Shown in pieces: positions 46,791 through 57,771 of a DNA stretch of 64,000 nt (the first letter of the stretch is position 1; every line of letters begins with the position of its first letter). This DNA is from Euryodendron excelsum. Taxonomy: Eukaryota; Streptophyta; Magnoliopsida; Ericales; Pentaphylacaceae. The position numbers and the translations under genes were made by a program. The notes below the pieces were generated by a model, which was not told the DNA's origin, made no database searches, and saw only the letters and a list, made by a program, of their open reading frames with translations. The stretch is taken from positions 5,691,001 through 5,755,000 of the forward strand of contig CM065396.1 in NCBI GenBank assembly GCA_033060915.1, given 5' to 3'.

Positions 46791-49217
46791 ATTCCTACTA
46801 GCAAAGGAAACTATGAGAACCCCACCACCGTGATCGAAGGTATGATCTTACTTTACAACTCATGGGGCACAGTGTTGTTTGATTCAGGAGCTACGCACTC
46901 GTTCATCTCTAAAAAGTGTGTAGATGATATAGAATTACCCACTGAATTACTAGCTATACCACTTAGCATTCAAACACCCACTATTGTAACAGTTGTGGTA
47001 TGGGTAGGATGTCTATCTAGTGTATGCGGATAGGTACATTTGAATTTACGGTCAATTTGGTCCAAATAGACATGAAAGGATTTGACATAATCATAGGAAT
47101 TGATTGGGTAGCAAAGAATAAGGTAGTCATGGATTGCAGTCAGAAGACTTTGACTTTATGGTATTCTAGTGGATGTATGGTATATTTTTTGGATGCAAAG
47201 GGCACAAACTTGTTATAACCTCTTGTGACTCTTCGAGAACGACAGAAGATAGCAGAAGGATGTTTTTGTTTTCTTGACACTTGTCAGAAGAGAGTGAGAG
47301 CCTGATCAAGACCAAGCAATTACCCGTAGTAGATGAGTTCCCTTACATGTTTCCTGAGGATCTACCTGAAATACCCTCAAATCGGGAAAAGGAATTCATA
47401 CTTGAGTTGTATTCAAGAACAACTCCTATATCAATTTCACCCTATAGGATGGCCCTGGCAAAACTTAAGGCACAATTGGATGAGTTATTGGTGAAAGGGT
47501 ATATCAGGTTATGTACAGACTATCGGCAGTTGAACAAGGTCACCATTAAGAATAAATATCCACTCCTAAGAATCGATGACTTATTTGACCAACTCAGAGG
47601 AGCGACATATTTTTCTAAGATAGACCTGAGATCAGGATACCATTAGCTGAAAGTGAGGAGTCCAACATACCCAAAACCACCTTTAGGACCCACTATGACC
47701 ATTTTGAATTTGTGCTGATGTCCTTTGGATTAACTAATGCACCTGCTGTCTTTATGGATATGATGAATAGAGTGTTTCGAGCCTAGCCAGATAATTTTGT
47801 AATTGTCTTCATAGATGATATTCTTATATACTCGCCTGATGAGGAGACCCAGAAGGAACACCCAAGAATTAACCTACAAATCTTGAGACAACATTAACTC
47901 TACGCCAAGAAAAGTAAATGTGATTTTTGGATGAGGAAAGTGAAGTTCTTAGGGCATGTAGTGTCAAAAGAAGGAATAGTAGTAGATCCTGCAAAGATAG
48001 AAGTTGTAATAGATTGGAAGAGACCATCTATTGTATTAGAAATTTGAAGTTTTCTAGGGTTTGCAAGATATTACCAAAGGTTTGTGGAAAGATTCTCTAA
48101 AATAGAAGGCCCTCTTACTCAGCTAACCAGGAAAGGAGTAAAATTTGTCTGGACAGACAAATGTGAGGAAGCATTCCAATTACTAAAGGAAAAACTAACT
48201 ACCGCACCCATTCTCACCCTTCCATTAAGTGGAAAACCTTACGTAGTTTACACCGATGCCTCTCATAGAGGGGTGGGATGTGTTTTGATGCAATAAGGAA
48301 AAGTTATAGCTTATGGATCGAGACAACTCAAAAAGCATGAACAAAATTATCCTACTCACGATCTAGAAATGGTTGCAGTAATCTTTGCCCTTAAAATCTA
48401 GAGATATTATTTGTATGGAGAAAAGTTCGAACTATTTACAGACCATAAGAGTCTTAAATATATCACCACTCAGAAGGACTTGAACTTAAGGCAAAGAAGG
48501 TGGGTAGAATACATGGAGGACTATGACTTCACCTTACAGTATCATCCGAGCAAGGCAAATGTTGTGGTAGATGCCTTAAGTAGGAAAAATCAAGGGCACA
48601 TGGGTAGTATTGTGTTAAAAAAATAGAAGACTGTTCAGTTGTTAGAATCTTACAATGGGCTAGAAGATAGAGAAGGAGTACTGTTTAGCGTCCAAATATA
48701 ATCCCAAACATTAGAAGACGTCAGACGAGCCCAACAAGGGAATCCAAAAGTACAAGAGATAAGGGAAAGAATGGAAAAAGGGACAATTGAACTAGGATGG
48801 GCCATAGATGCTAAAGGTGAACTTCGATTCAAAGATATGAATTTTGTAGTAAGTGAGGATGAGTTAAAATGAAAGATTCTCTCTGAAGCATACCATTCTA
48901 AGTTTACTATCCGTCTAGGAAACATCAAGATGAACCAAGATCTTTAGCGACAGTATTATTGGAAGGGAATGAAGAAGGACGTTGCAAAGTTTGTGGCACA
49001 TTGCCCCACCTACCAACAAGTAAAAGCTGAACACCAACAACTAGGTGGATTATTACAACCGTTGCCAATAGCAGAATGGAAATGGGAACATATCACCATG
49101 GACTTCATCACTGGACTACCTAGAACCCATCAAGGATGTAATACGATTTGGGTAATCGTAGTCCGGTTGACAAAAACTGTTCATTTCTTACCAATTAAGT
49201 CTACCGTTAAAACTCGA
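46791..49217 (+). pseudogene. Tekay-like pol: PR, RT, RNase H, integrase start
   Basis: Protease shows L-F-D-S-G-A-T-H-S-F near 46880. RT entry is [12 protein letters not shown] at 47510, with [12 protein letters not shown] at 47610 and catalytic V-F-I-D-D-I-L-I-Y near 47805. RNase H shows V-V-Y-T-D-A-S-H-R-G at 48245 and L-F-T-D-H-K-S-L at 48430. Integrase has C-P-T-Y-Q-Q and [11 protein letters not shown] near 49105. Integrase stops at 49217, where a different element begins. The rest of integrase, the chromodomain and the 3' LTR are absent. Many stops. Confidence 0.9.
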
Positions 49218-51010
49218 AAATAGCGCATGGCCTCTAGAGCATTGAGTGAGCCATACAAATAAAATAACCTTTATATTGGATATAGAAATGACATAACAAA
49301 AGGGAATGAAAGCGGAGAAGTTTACCAAAAAGGACTTATGAAAGGCCCCTAGGAAGACTGACAGGTCACTGCTTGTCTCCAGCATATCAAGGTCAACTTT
49401 TTTAAGAGCACTTTGGACCACGCCCATTGCCACTTTAGTTAAGTTGATCATTGATTCATTGGACAACATCCGTCAACCACCTATGTCAGGATGAATGACT
49501 ACAAAGTCGACATCATCAGTAGCAGCACTAGCACCTAGACTAGGATCTGTCGGTGCAACCCTCAATCTCTTCGCCATTGGCACAGTAGTAGAATCCTCTA
49601 CCGTTGACTTCATCTTCGATGACCTCAACTCCCTCTTCTTCTTTTCAAGTTCAAGGGAGCGGACCTCCACAACAATAGGAGAGGGTATAGACTTCACAGC
49701 ATCGGCCTCTGGCTTTTCCACCTTCTTAAGCTACTTCGCGGCCTTCTTGATCGTCAACTCCTTCAGGTTCATTTTGTCAAAATAATCGAAGTCTGAAGAT
49801 GAAAGATAGACAAGTTTTCATTTCCTCCCAATCTTGGCTATAACTCAATGGTGGGGCATTGTGTAGGGAGTTGATGTTGATGCTGAGTTAGAGGAACTTG
49901 ACCGCTCAAGGAATTGTGGGAGTGTGCAGTAGGAATTGTGGGCAACTCGAATGACTCCCAGCTTGGAAAGGTCCCTCAAGGTCACTGGAACGACATCTTC
50001 AACAACTGAAGTTCCTGCATCCTCAACAAGCGGTAATGTGTCAGTGGGCAGATCAACAATAGTCACTTGATCGTTAAGAAGTACTCGTTCGATCGTGATC
50101 TCGATGAGAATTTCAGCAAAGTCACCAACTGCACACTCCTCCACTAGTTGAGCAATTACGCCTAGAGGAATCTCAAAGTAGGCGATGAGAGATGAAACTC
50201 GAAGTGGGTAGCTGAGCAAAATGTGGGGGGCTCTTGCAATATCACGAAGCCGACCTAGGCCTCGGTAGTTCAAAATCTTTTTTGCAAGTTGTTCAAATTG
50301 ACTCCCCACGTCACCTTCTTCGTACCTTTCTTACTGGATTCTAAAAATGCCAAAATGAAGTAGATCAGAAGTGTACAAATCAATACGCACAAAAAATAAG
50401 AGGTCAGCACAAACCTAATTCTTTAGGGGTTCTCCGGCATCATACCGACGGCATCTAGTTGGTAGGACGATTGCCAAATTCCTAAGGGCCAGAAACCCAT
50501 ACTCTGATATCGTCTACACCTTTACCCAAAGATGAGAGGCATTTTACTACTTCTCTACTCTTGTTGGTCGCCCTAAGGTAAACTTTCCAGCTATCACCCC
50601 CGATCTTACATAGAGTATAGCAGAAGTCAAGCTCTGCGAGGCTTAGGTTAACACCCAGGATTCGGTTCAACTCTAACATCCCTATGAAAATCCTATATAC
50701 ATTCGGGTGTACTTGAGACGGAGACACATTATGGTGATGGAGGAATTTTGCTAAAAAAAGGGTGTAAGGGAAACCTAATGCTGCCCTCCACGATGGCAAT
50801 CACGGGGATGGTATCCCTTTCTCGGTCTCTTCCACTTTTATAGTCGTTGGAGGCAACTAACTTAAGGCCAACTTGGTCAGTAATCCCAGTCTTAAAGGCA
50901 ATGATAGCTGTCAGGCCACAAGCTTCCTAAGGCGCGATGCCATTACGGGATGACCACAAAAGAAGAAGGCAGAAAAAGAGAAAGCAAGATTAGAGGAACT
51001 TACAATGTTA
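49218..51010 (-). pseudogene. Antisense Tat-lineage ORF (putative transposon protein)
   Basis: On the minus strand, frames 50799-50482, 50309-49845, 49721-49473 and 49469-49218 read like exons of one gene. The first has P-Y-T-L-F-L-A-K-F-L and P-S-Q-V-H-P-N-V-Y-R-I-F, resembling the plant 'putative gypsy-type transposon' domain (Transposase_28-like). A GT..AG intron of about 90 bp is plausible at about 50340-50430. Tat-lineage gypsy elements are known to carry an antisense gene between pol and the 3' LTR, and this lies just before a sense-oriented LTR. Function unknown. Stops make it doubtful that it is intact. Confidence 0.6.
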
Positions 51011-51310
51011 GGGCAAGACCTTTCTCTCTCTCACCAGAAATCTCAAGCCAAGCAAGAATGGTAGGGATGGGGCAAGGAGTCCCCCCTTTTATAGAAGACC
51101 CTGCCGTCGCTTCAAAAGTTGAGAAATGATGAGCATCACTTTGCACAGACCAAGCGGTCACCTCGACAGTCGATGTGATGCAACCCTTCAGTCATAAGGC
51201 CAGTACGAAGCCACCACGTGTTGCATGAATTCTCAAAGCGACGGGAGATCAAGGGACAGGTCATAAGTACAAACTTTAGCCCTGGTTCCCCTTGTCAATC
51301 CAAATAGGGC
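51011..51310. other. Non-coding spacer before Tat-like LTR
   Basis: About 300 bases between the antisense gene and the polypurine tract. It would include the promoter of the antisense gene. I see no firm TATA box and no coding frame. Nothing else was recognised. Confidence 0.4.
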
Positions 51311-51328
51311 ACAAGGGCTGGGGGCACA
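51311..51328 (+). promoter_or_regulatory. Polypurine tract, Tat-like element
   Basis: The G-rich stretch 'acaagggctgggggcaca' directly precedes the LTR start TGTGGGCCC. Such a G-rich tract is usual before Tat-lineage 3' LTRs. Confidence 0.6.
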
Positions 51329-51850
51329 TGTGGGCCCAATAAGAGCCTAACCCAAGATAGAGAGAAGACCGGCCCAAGGAGGTTGGCCCAATATTGCTGA
51401 CCTGATAGGCTGGGCCCATGCCAATCAAAAGCTAGAACCCAAAGAGGCTGGCCCAAGGATTCTAATCCAAAAGATATAAGAACTAATAGGTATATAATAC
51501 AAATCCTATTCCTAAGCGAACAAGGACAAATAAAATATAAGTCCAATACATTAAACCGACTAAGAAATGAAGATTCCTAGGAGGAAAGTGACTCTAATTT
51601 CCAAAGGGACACATGGCATTTCGAAACCTATAAATACCCCATGCACTAAAAGGGCAAGGTACGTTCACTTAAGTTCTACCTCTTAATACTTTATTTGATT
51701 CACTGTGATTAAGGTTGCTAACTTAATCATCGGAGTGTCTCCGGCCCAAAAAGGGTTGACGCATTCTCATTGTCTTCTTCTCTTACAGATAGTTTGTGCT
51801 CGTCAATTTGGTTCATGTATTGGATCAAGGCCTTCCTAAAAATCCTACCT
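51329..51850 (+). repeat. Tat-like gypsy 3' LTR
   Basis: The start TGTGGGCCCAATAAG follows the polypurine tract. It contains TATAAATA at 51629-51636 and the downstream motif 'ttaatcatcggagtgtctcc' near 51721-51741, typical of plant Tat/Athila LTRs. The right end is uncertain: caulimovirid sequence is recognisable from about 51851. It gives the sense orientation of this element, opposite to the gene at 49218-51010. Confidence 0.65.
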
Positions 51851-52612
51851 CCATTAGTAATTTTATACTGAATTTGTTGTTTATTACCACTAGCAGATGT
51901 CAAAGAATATTTTTTTTTTTCCAAAATATTTAGTGGGTATTAAATCTTTCTAGACACAATTCAGATTTGTACCATTGTCAACAAGAGCAATTAAATTTTC
52001 AATTAGTAATTCATTATGAATGAATAATGTGATTTTTATGAACCACTTTTGGGAAATTACTTCATTTAAAATTTTCAAATATTGTGGAATAGAAGTTTCT
52101 ATCTTAAATACCGAACTTGAAGCTTGATTTCTTAATTCTAGCTTACTAACTCTAGTATTTAGAGTTTGATTATATTGTTTAACGAATTTAATTTATCCTT
52201 TTAACTGATTAATTTTTGTTCTTAAATCCTATACAGTGACAAGTTTATTCTTAGTTTTCTGGAGTCATTTCATTACTTCAGTCATACTATATACGTTTGC
52301 AATATTAGGCTTATCTTCCTAGTTTGCCTGTTTTAGATAATTTTCAATCATCTGAGCTTTAGTTGTGCTATCAAGAATCTGATCTATTATTTTGATAATT
52401 GCTTCCTGATCTTGAGTAAGCATGTTAATACTCAAATCAAGCATATCAACGATGGGTTTGTAGTAATTACTACAATTGCAGTGACAAGAACCTGAATTTT
52501 CAAGTTCTTCTTTAGACTCAATATTAGAGTCCTGATTTGGTTCATCGAGTTCACTACCACTATTAAGTAGTTTCGCCAAAGTATCTTTTAGTTGTTCAGA
52601 AATTTGAGGGCC
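51851..52612 (-). pseudogene. Endogenous caulimovirid fragment (capsid/protease border)
   Basis: The minus-strand frame 52579-52319 (86 codons) is acidic with a small cluster C-H-C-N-C. The frame 51924-51727 overlaps the protease-like segment. The left part matches 40530-41080 of the first caulimovirid fragment, in the same orientation. It is collinear with the capsid piece beginning at 55877, the two being separated by an inserted LINE-A and a partial LTR element. A relic of a plant pararetrovirus. Confidence 0.65.
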
Positions 52613-52744
52613 TTTGAAGGCCTATGACTCAGTCAGATGGGAATTTGTGTTGGATGTTTTGGAGCTTATGGGATTTTTGAAGAAGCTAAGGAATTGGATA
52701 CAGGTCTGCCTCTCTACACTTATGTACTCAATCAACCTTACTGG
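52613..52744 (+). pseudogene. LINE-A RT fragment
   Basis: The sequence K-A-Y-D-S-V-R-W-E-F-V-L-D-V-L-E-L-M-G-F and W-I-Q-V-C is LINE-A RT just before the G-L-R-Q-G-D-P block. It is cut at 52744 by a CRM-A LTR. It probably belongs to the LINE-A that resumes at 54691, with the LTR element inserted between and a deletion afterwards. Confidence 0.85.
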
Positions 52745-53464
52745 TGATGAGAATCAACAAGCACCATTAGAGAATCCATTACACGTTCCAATTGGGCCAA
52801 TTACAAGAGCAAGATCCAAGAAGATCAAAGAAGCATTTACTGGGCTGATTTATGAGAATTGGGCTGATTCTAAAATGGGGCGTTCCAAGCGTGGCCCAAG
52901 AGAAGATGAAGGCATAATAAATCTAATTCAAGCTATTAATAGGGCTGATTAGTCCTCTTTTGAGTTGGCTAATTGATTGGTTGATTGCCATCAATTATGG
53001 GTTGATTTGTAGTCTTTTAAGTAATCTTTTGACTTGGCTAATTGATTGGTTGATTGCCATCAATTAAGAGTTGATTTGTAGTCTTTTGACTTGGCTAAAT
53101 TGATTGGATGATTTGTAGTCTTTTGAGTTAGCTAATTGATTGGCTGATTGCCCATCAATTAGGGGTTGATTTGTAGTCTCCTTTTCTCAACCATGCTCTA
53201 TAAATAGCATGCACTCTTTGTAATAAAGGAGACATTGAATTGAGATCAAATACACGTGTGTTGTTTCTTCTATTGATTCTTCAAAGAACTTGTGAACTTA
53301 TCAAGGATTCTTTCTTGTGGTGTTCAAATTTTATACATTTGGTTCGTGATTCCATATAATAATTGGGTCGGGATTTCTCTAAAAAATCTGACTTTTAGCT
53401 TTCTTGGGCAAATAATTCCGATATTGGGTTGGGTCTCAACGCGTGTTGATTGAGGTTCGCATCA
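52745..53464 (+). repeat. CRM-A 5' LTR (720 bp)
   Basis: It begins TGATGAGAAT and ends GCATCA, two bases before the PBS. The first 208 bases encode 68 residues with a stop at 52950-52952, including V-P-I-G-P-I-T-R-A-R-S-K-K-I-K-E. Four partial repeats beginning 'ttttga.ttggct' lie at about 52959, 53027, 53084 and 53121. TATA box CTATAAATA is at 53198-53206 and AATAAA at 53222-53227. Followed by PBS and gag, so it is a 5' LTR. Its 3' partner is missing. Confidence 0.92.
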
Positions 53465-53466
53465 TT

Positions 53467-53482
53467 TGGTATCAGAGCCAAG
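53467..53482 (+). promoter_or_regulatory. Primer-binding site, CRM-A copy
   Basis: TGGTATCAGAGCCAAG matches the complement of the initiator Met tRNA 3' end, two bases after the LTR. It fixes the LTR boundary at 53464. Confidence 0.93.
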
Positions 53483-53735
53483 TTCTAAAATTAGGTTTTC
53501 TATCTTTTTATCTCTTGTTTCTTGCTATCAACCATCATATTCCATTTGTGTTCATTACTCTTTGTTCTTGCCTTGTGTTGTACACCAAGTTAAAAAAAAG
53601 AAAAGAAAAGACCAAGTTCAAAAACAAAAAAAAACAAGTTTGCTGTTCTTTTATCTTTTGTTTCTTGCTATTGTCCATCATATTCCATTATTGTTCATTA
53701 CTCCTTGTTCTTACCTTGTGTCATACACTAAGTTC

Positions 53736-53766
<31 letters not shown>

Positions 53767-54136
53767 CTTAAAAAAAAAGGGTGATACTGAGGCAACAAAT
53801 ACTATCATTCACCACACTTATCAAAGTTATTTATTCTTGAATTGTGACTTTTGTACTTTTCATTCTAAAAAAAATCTGATTCCTTTGATTCATTGATTCT
53901 ATAATATTTTTCTTGCCAACGGTATTGGTTTAAATACTACAAGTTGAATTTTTTAAGCAAGTTTATTAGTTTAATGAAGAATTGAAAGGAAGAAGCTAAG
54001 AGTGGAAAAAGGCAAGAGAGTGAGAGACTAATATCGAAAAAAAGCTGATTTTAGAGTGAAACACGAGAGCGAGTAACACACGTGAGGGAGTGTTATGAGG
54101 GTTTGTTGCTAACATTTCTCTATACCTTCAAAAAAA
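53483..54136 (+). other. CRM-A leader, with duplicated segment
   Basis: A non-coding leader rich in T and A runs lies between PBS and gag. A stretch of about 85 bp ('ttttatctcttgtttcttgctat..' to the A-run) at about 53505-53600 is repeated at about 53647-53745. The sister element at 63040-63150 has it once. The frames 53443-53784 and 53466-53771 are low-complexity by-products, not genes. Confidence 0.7.
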
Positions 54137-54690
54137 ATGTCTTTCAAGGATGACATATCACAGAAAGAAGGACGGGAGGATTCATTCTTTGTGTTGCATG
54201 TTATGCAACAACAATTTGAACGCATAAACATGGTATTTAATGAAATTCGAGATCGAATGGATGAGCAAGACGCTGTTATTGCTACTTGGCGCAAGACGTG
54301 TCCCCAAAGAGTTCCTAACGCTAGGAGGCAAGAAAGGCGTGCTCTAGTGGATGGTGTTGATGGTGACCACGAGGATGAGTTCGAAGATGAAGAGGATCAA
54401 GCTTCTTTGAACGGTGAGGGCAGGTTTATACCAAGGGGTGAAAGGTGTGATAGAGTTTTTCGAAGAGATCCAAGATGGCGAGATAGAACTGACAGAAACC
54501 TAGGAAACATCAAAATGAAGATACCATCGTTCCAAGGAAAAAATGATCCTGAAACATACTTGGAATAGGAGAAGAAGGTGGGGTTGATTTTTGAGTGCAT
54601 CAATTATTTCGAGGAGAAAAAGGTAAAACTTGCTGTCATTGAGCTTATTGATTATGCGATGCTATTATATGGTGGGATCAAATTGTGATG
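54137..54690 (+). pseudogene. CRM-A gag, N-terminal part
   Basis: The start M-S-F-K-D-D-I-S-Q-K is at 54137 behind an A-run. An acidic stretch (E-D-E-F-E-D-E-E-D near 54375-54400) and an Arg/Asp-rich stretch follow. The capsid block I-K-M-K-I-P-S-F-Q-G-K-N-D-P-E-T-Y-L-E ends at a TAG near 54566. Beyond it F-E-C-I-N-Y-F-E-E-K-K-V-K-L-A-V-I continues gag homology. At about 54690 it joins LINE-A sequence at 'cagtcaattttggg'. It parallels the CRM-B gag. Confidence 0.88.
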
Positions 54691-55876
54691 AACAGTCAAT
54701 TTTGGGTAGCTAAGGTTCCTTGGGATTGCACTTAGACTTGGAGGAAAATTCTGCACCTTAGAGATATCATTAAGCCTTTGATCAAGTACAAAATTGGAGA
54801 AGGCTCACAGATTTTTCTTTGGTATGATAACTGGTTGCCAACGGGGCCTATACATCAAAGAATGGGGGATAGGGTGATCTATGACTCTGGGCTAGGTAAA
54901 GAAGCAAAAGTCAGCACCATTATTAGGGATAACTAGTGGCATTGGCCTGTGGCAAATTCCATAGAGTTGATGTAGCTCAAGAGGTCTATGTCATGTATTC
55001 CGCATCCTAATAGTTCTTGTAGTGACCAAGCTATATGGATTCCAGAAAAAAATTACCAATTTTCAGTTAGATCAGCTTGGCAAAGTATTAGAAATCATAG
55101 TCCTCAGGTGGAGTGGGCTGAAGTTGCTTGGTTTAAGAAGGCTATTCCTAGATATAGCTTCATCTTTTGGCTTGCTATTTGAGAAAGATTAGCCACCCAA
55201 GACAAGCTTGCCGCCTATGGTATGTTAAATGACATGTCTTGTGTGTTTTGTAGAGATAAAATTGAAGACCACAACCATCTCTTCTTCCAGTGTTCAATCA
55301 CCAACAGATTGTGGGTGTGGCTACTAGCAAAATGTATGGCCTAATGCTTGAGTAATGAGTGACAAGAGATTGTATCTTGGGCTTGTACCTTGAAAGGGAA
55401 GGCTTTGAAGAATATTCTATGCAAGTTAATGCTATCCACCACTGTTTATTTCCTTTGGAGAGAAAGAAATGACAAATTAATGGCTAACAAGTGTAGGGAC
55501 ATGAAGGCAGTGCTTAATGATATAATCTTTCAAGTTCATAATAGGATGGCTAGTTTGAGAGGCTTTCATGGAACGACACCAAATAGGGATCTCTAGCAAA
55601 TATGGCGGATTCCCGATGATATTTTCAAGAACTAAGGGCAGCTATTTTTACTATTTGTTTAGTTCTTATAGTTGTTAAGCTAAGTTAGCTTGTGTTGTTT
55701 ACTTTTCTTAGCTAGTGCTAGCTGGGTTCTTTGATTTGTTTGGATGGTTATCTTTCTTGATTATCCTTATCCTTTGTCCTGGGGTATGTCCCTTGTATTT
55801 GTACTTGATCTTTCGATCTTTTTTTTTTTTTTTTTTTTGTCTATATATTCTTTCTTACTTAGCAAAAAAAAAAAAA
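54691..55876 (+). mobile_element. LINE-A 3' part with poly(A)
   Basis: LINE-A runs from S-Q-F-W-V-A-K-V-P-W-D-C through L-W-Y-D-N-W-L-P and zf-RVT (C-V-F-C-R-D-K-I-E-D-H-N-H), then 3'-UTR, a T19 run at 55820-55838 and poly(A) at 55864-55876. Coding is broken by several stops (for example near 54935, 54975 and 55183). It likely shares origin with 52613-52744, the gypsy LTR-gag having been inserted between. Confidence 0.85.
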
Positions 55877-57424
55877 CTTTTCCACACGTCCAACACTAAT
55901 TTTCTTTTCTTGGAAGAAGTAGGTCGTTTTTTTAGAAGACTGTCTTCTAATAAGTTTTTTAGAAGGTTGACTAGAAGTGGAAGCTTCTGTAGTACGCTTC
56001 TTTTTTCTATAAGAAGATTTATGTTAGAAGAATATGTCTTCTTACCACGTGATCTTGTATGACGATCTTGTGGGGGTTCGGGTATCCATACCAAAATTAT
56101 CATAGAAATCTCCTAATTGAGTTCTCTCTATGAGTCGTTGTTTCTTCAACTGACTCTTTAGCTTAATGTCATTGCATAAGGTTAATCCTTCTTGAATACA
56201 GGTATCACTTAATTTTACAAAAGTATAATTTTGGTAGGAGATAGAAATACCATTATTTCTATCTCTAAGAGTTTTAACTCTTTCAACAAAAAGACAAGGA
56301 AGACCATCAATAAATTTGGACTTCTAATGTTCATTATTAGTATCAGGAAGTTGCAAAATTTTGTTAAGGAAAACATCCTTATACCATCTAAAAGGGGTAA
56401 GGGTAGGACATTGAAGATTTTGTAAAAGAGTCTTAATGTTCTCATTATTACTTGAGTATTAGCTGGTAAAATGTTCACATATGGCCAAACATTGCATAAA
56501 CTGCAATTTTTTTTTTTTTTTTTATAGTGCTTGCATTAGGATGAATGGGTGTAGGAACTAATTCTTGCTTTATAGAATTTATTATTTTAGAAAAAGTATT
56601 GTGGAAAAAATAGTTATCCCACCAACCTTTGAGGTTGCTTGTGAAGCCACAAATTATCATTTGTGCAATAGTTTTATTGCTATTACTTTGTTGGTTTCAT
56701 AGAGTAGAATACATAATCGTTCCATGTATCATATCATAGATTTTCTTATCTGCAGGTCCATCTAAATTTCATTCATAAATGGAATGACCCTAATGACACT
56801 GATAATTATTTTGGATGAAATTATCATTTTCTTCAAAAAGGACCTCTTAAGGTGTGGGTCTCTTATAGTAACTAGAGGGTGGGTACATTTGATGCATATG
56901 CAATATTTGATTATTGTCGAAGATGGTAATCGTCGTGGTAGATTGAATCGAGATAATAGTCGTCATGGTCAATTGAATGTTGATTTTGTCAATATTAGCA
57001 AGTGAATAGGTTAGGTAGAGTTTAAAATTTATAAATAACTATAACAGTTATCAGGATAATTGCCGTTAACCAGCTTCAAAGACACCAATTGGGGTTCTCT
57101 CTTTATATATTAGGATAGACAATGTTCTAATATATTGACTAAGAAACCATGGAACAAATGATTCCAACTGTTGAGTTACTGTCAAATGTTGATAATATTT
57201 GTCTTTACAACTTTCTAACTCAATGGAATTTGAAAGTTGAGAAGTACCATTCTCTAAATGGCGCATAATAGGGTTGGAAAAACTCATTATTAAGGGCTTT
57301 ACATGTTTGCCTCCCTAGACTTAAATCCATTAGAGACAGAAATCCATTTCAGAGGTAGTAGGTATATTTACTGAAGAGGTAACAATCTTCCCCTAACATA
57401 TACCATAACGAATTTGATGGTCAG
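55877..57424 (-). pseudogene. Endogenous caulimovirid: capsid region
   Basis: On the minus strand the frame 57287-57066 and then 56660-56475 contain a capsid-core-like stretch (L-K-G-W-W-D-N-Y). The frames 56478-56215 and 56103-55855 continue with an Arg/Lys-rich tail. A zinc-knuckle beginning (two Cys spaced by two residues) appears just before the LINE-A junction near 55885. Capsid coding is split by stops and frameshifts. It is a relic of a Caulimoviridae-like virus, in the order movement, capsid, then protease. Confidence 0.6.
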
Positions 57425-57756
57425 TTCGTAGTAGGATCGCTAGCTTGAGAGGCTTTTATGGAACGACACCAAATAGGGACCTCCAGCAAATATGACGAAT
57501 TCCCAATGATATTTTCAAGAACTAAAAGCAACCATTTTTTACTATTTGTTTAGTACTTATAGTTGTTGAGCTAAGTTAGCTTCTTTGTGTACTTTTCTTA
57601 GCTAGTGCTAGTTTGGTTCTTTAGTTTGTTTGGATGGTTATCTTTCTTGATTATCATTATCCTTTGGCCTGGGGTATGCCCCTTGTATTTATACTTGATC
57701 TTTCAATCTTTTTTGTTTATAGATATTCTTTCTTACTTAGCAAAAAAAAAAAAAAA
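57425..57756 (+). mobile_element. 332-bp LINE-A 3' end with 15-bp target duplication
   Basis: This is a severely 5'-truncated LINE-A: the last coding part, 3'-UTR and poly(A) (57742-57756). Perfect 15-bp direct repeats 'gaatttgatggtcag' flank it at 57410-57424 and 57757-57771. The caulimovirid sequence is continuous across it. This is a textbook target-primed insertion and is younger than the viral integration. Confidence 0.95.
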
Positions 57757-57771
57757 GAATTTGATGGTCAG

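Noticed and set aside
51301..51430. GC-rich 'ggcccaa' repeats as possible TCP-factor (GGGCCC) regulatory array
   Set aside because: They lie within the U3 of a Tat-like LTR, where such motifs are common. No host gene is nearby to be regulated.
53443..53784. Lys-rich hydrophobic frame between PBS and CRM-A gag as an extra gene
   Set aside because: It is low complexity, made of a duplicated leader segment and A-runs. The sister copy does not preserve it.
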